A DNA stretch of 6,516 nt, taken from contig JAAKFP010000145.1 in NCBI GenBank assembly GCA_011065005.1, positions 1 to 6,516 of the forward strand, written 5' to 3'. Source of the stretch: Chlamydiota bacterium. GTDB lineage: Bacteria; Chlamydiota; Chlamydiia; Chlamydiales; Waddliaceae. The translations under genes were made by a program, and so were the position numbers. Shown here piece after piece: positions 6,271-6,516 of the stretch. The notes under the pieces are model-generated. The model saw only the letters and a program-made list of their open reading frames with translations. It was not told the origin of the DNA and did no database searches. The stretch's first letter is position 1. Each line of letters starts with the position of its first letter.

Positions 6271-6516
6271 ATGAAATTTTCAACAAAAGCGATCCATGTG
6301 GGTAACGAACCAGACCCACAAACAGGTGCCGTCATCCAACCCATATACATGACATCAACGTTTGTTCAGAACGCTCCTGGAGAAAGTAAGGGATACGAAT
6401 ATACCCGCGCCCATAATCCCAATTTCACCAATTTAGAAATGTCTTTGGCATCACTGGAAGAGGGAAAATTTGCGACAGTCTTTTCCTCGGGCTTAGGTGC
6501 GTTAACGGCCATGATC
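6271..6516 (+). CDS. Cystathionine gamma-lyase/synthase family enzyme, N-terminal part
   Basis: The first 82 residues of a fold-type I PLP enzyme of the Cys/Met metabolism family are present; the rest lies beyond the window. Visible features are FSTKAIHVGNEPDP.TGAVIQPIY (3-26), the YEYTRAHNP motif (42-50, with Y44 and R46 expected to bind the PLP phosphate of the partner subunit), and FSSGLGA (71-77), the phosphate-binding turn. The opening is closest to cystathionine gamma-lyases, and pairing with a cystathionine beta-synthase favours that role: cystathionine to cysteine, 2-oxobutyrate and ammonia. Cystathionine gamma-synthase or methionine gamma-lyase cannot be ruled out, because the deciding C-terminal residues are missing. 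It starts 15 bases after the previous stop, with no evident ribosome binding site, so it is probably translated from the same operon mRNA. Confidence 0.9.
   Translation, partial: MKFSTKAIHVGNEPDPQTGAVIQPIYMTSTFVQNAPGESKGYEYTRAHNPNFTNLEMSLASLEEGKFATVFSSGLGALTAMI

Noticed and set aside
1..6516. CRISPR arrays, tRNA or rRNA genes, transposases, toxin-antitoxin or defence genes
   Set aside because: No regularly spaced repeats, no tRNA-like cloverleaf or rRNA sequence was recognised, and all substantial coding frames are explained by housekeeping families.

Overview
The window looks like chromosomal DNA of a Chlamydiae-type bacterium, most likely an amoeba-associated 'environmental' chlamydia rather than a Chlamydia pathogen. 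The reasons are: the run rpmG - lolC/E-type permease - lolD, which I recall as also found in Chlamydia trachomatis; a VKOR-type oxidant next to a DsbA/DsbH-like thioredoxin protein; a cysteine-free L33; and moderate GC. The transsulfuration genes at the right end would be an extra relative to the reduced pathogenic chlamydiae. The lineage call is inference from remembered gene order and would need a database search.

Layout, left to right, all genes on the + strand. Bases 1-448 hold no convincing gene. They carry a large, nearly perfect palindromic element (outer arms 155-185 and 254-284) and probably the tsaD promoter. tsaD (449-1474) makes the t6A tRNA modification enzyme. A good promoter overlaps its stop codon and leads into a tight operon: rpmG (1535-1690, ribosomal protein L33), a LolC/LolE-like permease (1709-3310) and lolD (3311-3988). 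The last two form the inner-membrane ABC machine that releases lipoproteins for transport to the outer membrane. A second long palindrome (3963-4121) overlaps the last codons of lolD and forms a very large hairpin at the end of this operon.

After this comes a second operon. A 356-residue gene (4199-5269) fuses a four-helix VKOR domain to a periplasmic DsbA-like thioredoxin domain, that is, a disulfide generator and its oxidase on one chain. It overlaps by ATGA with a cystathionine beta-synthase-like PLP enzyme (5266-6255), followed 15 bases later by a cystathionine gamma-lyase/synthase family gene that runs off the window (6271-6516). Together the last two suggest reverse transsulfuration (homocysteine to cysteine), transcribed with a protein disulfide system.

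The points most worth a second look are the two giant palindromes (one copies the 3' end of lolD in inverted orientation), the VKOR-DsbA fusion with a well-placed internal start that could release the DsbA-like half on its own, and the coupling of disulfide formation to cysteine synthesis. I see no defence system, CRISPR array, intact transposase, rRNA or tRNA gene.
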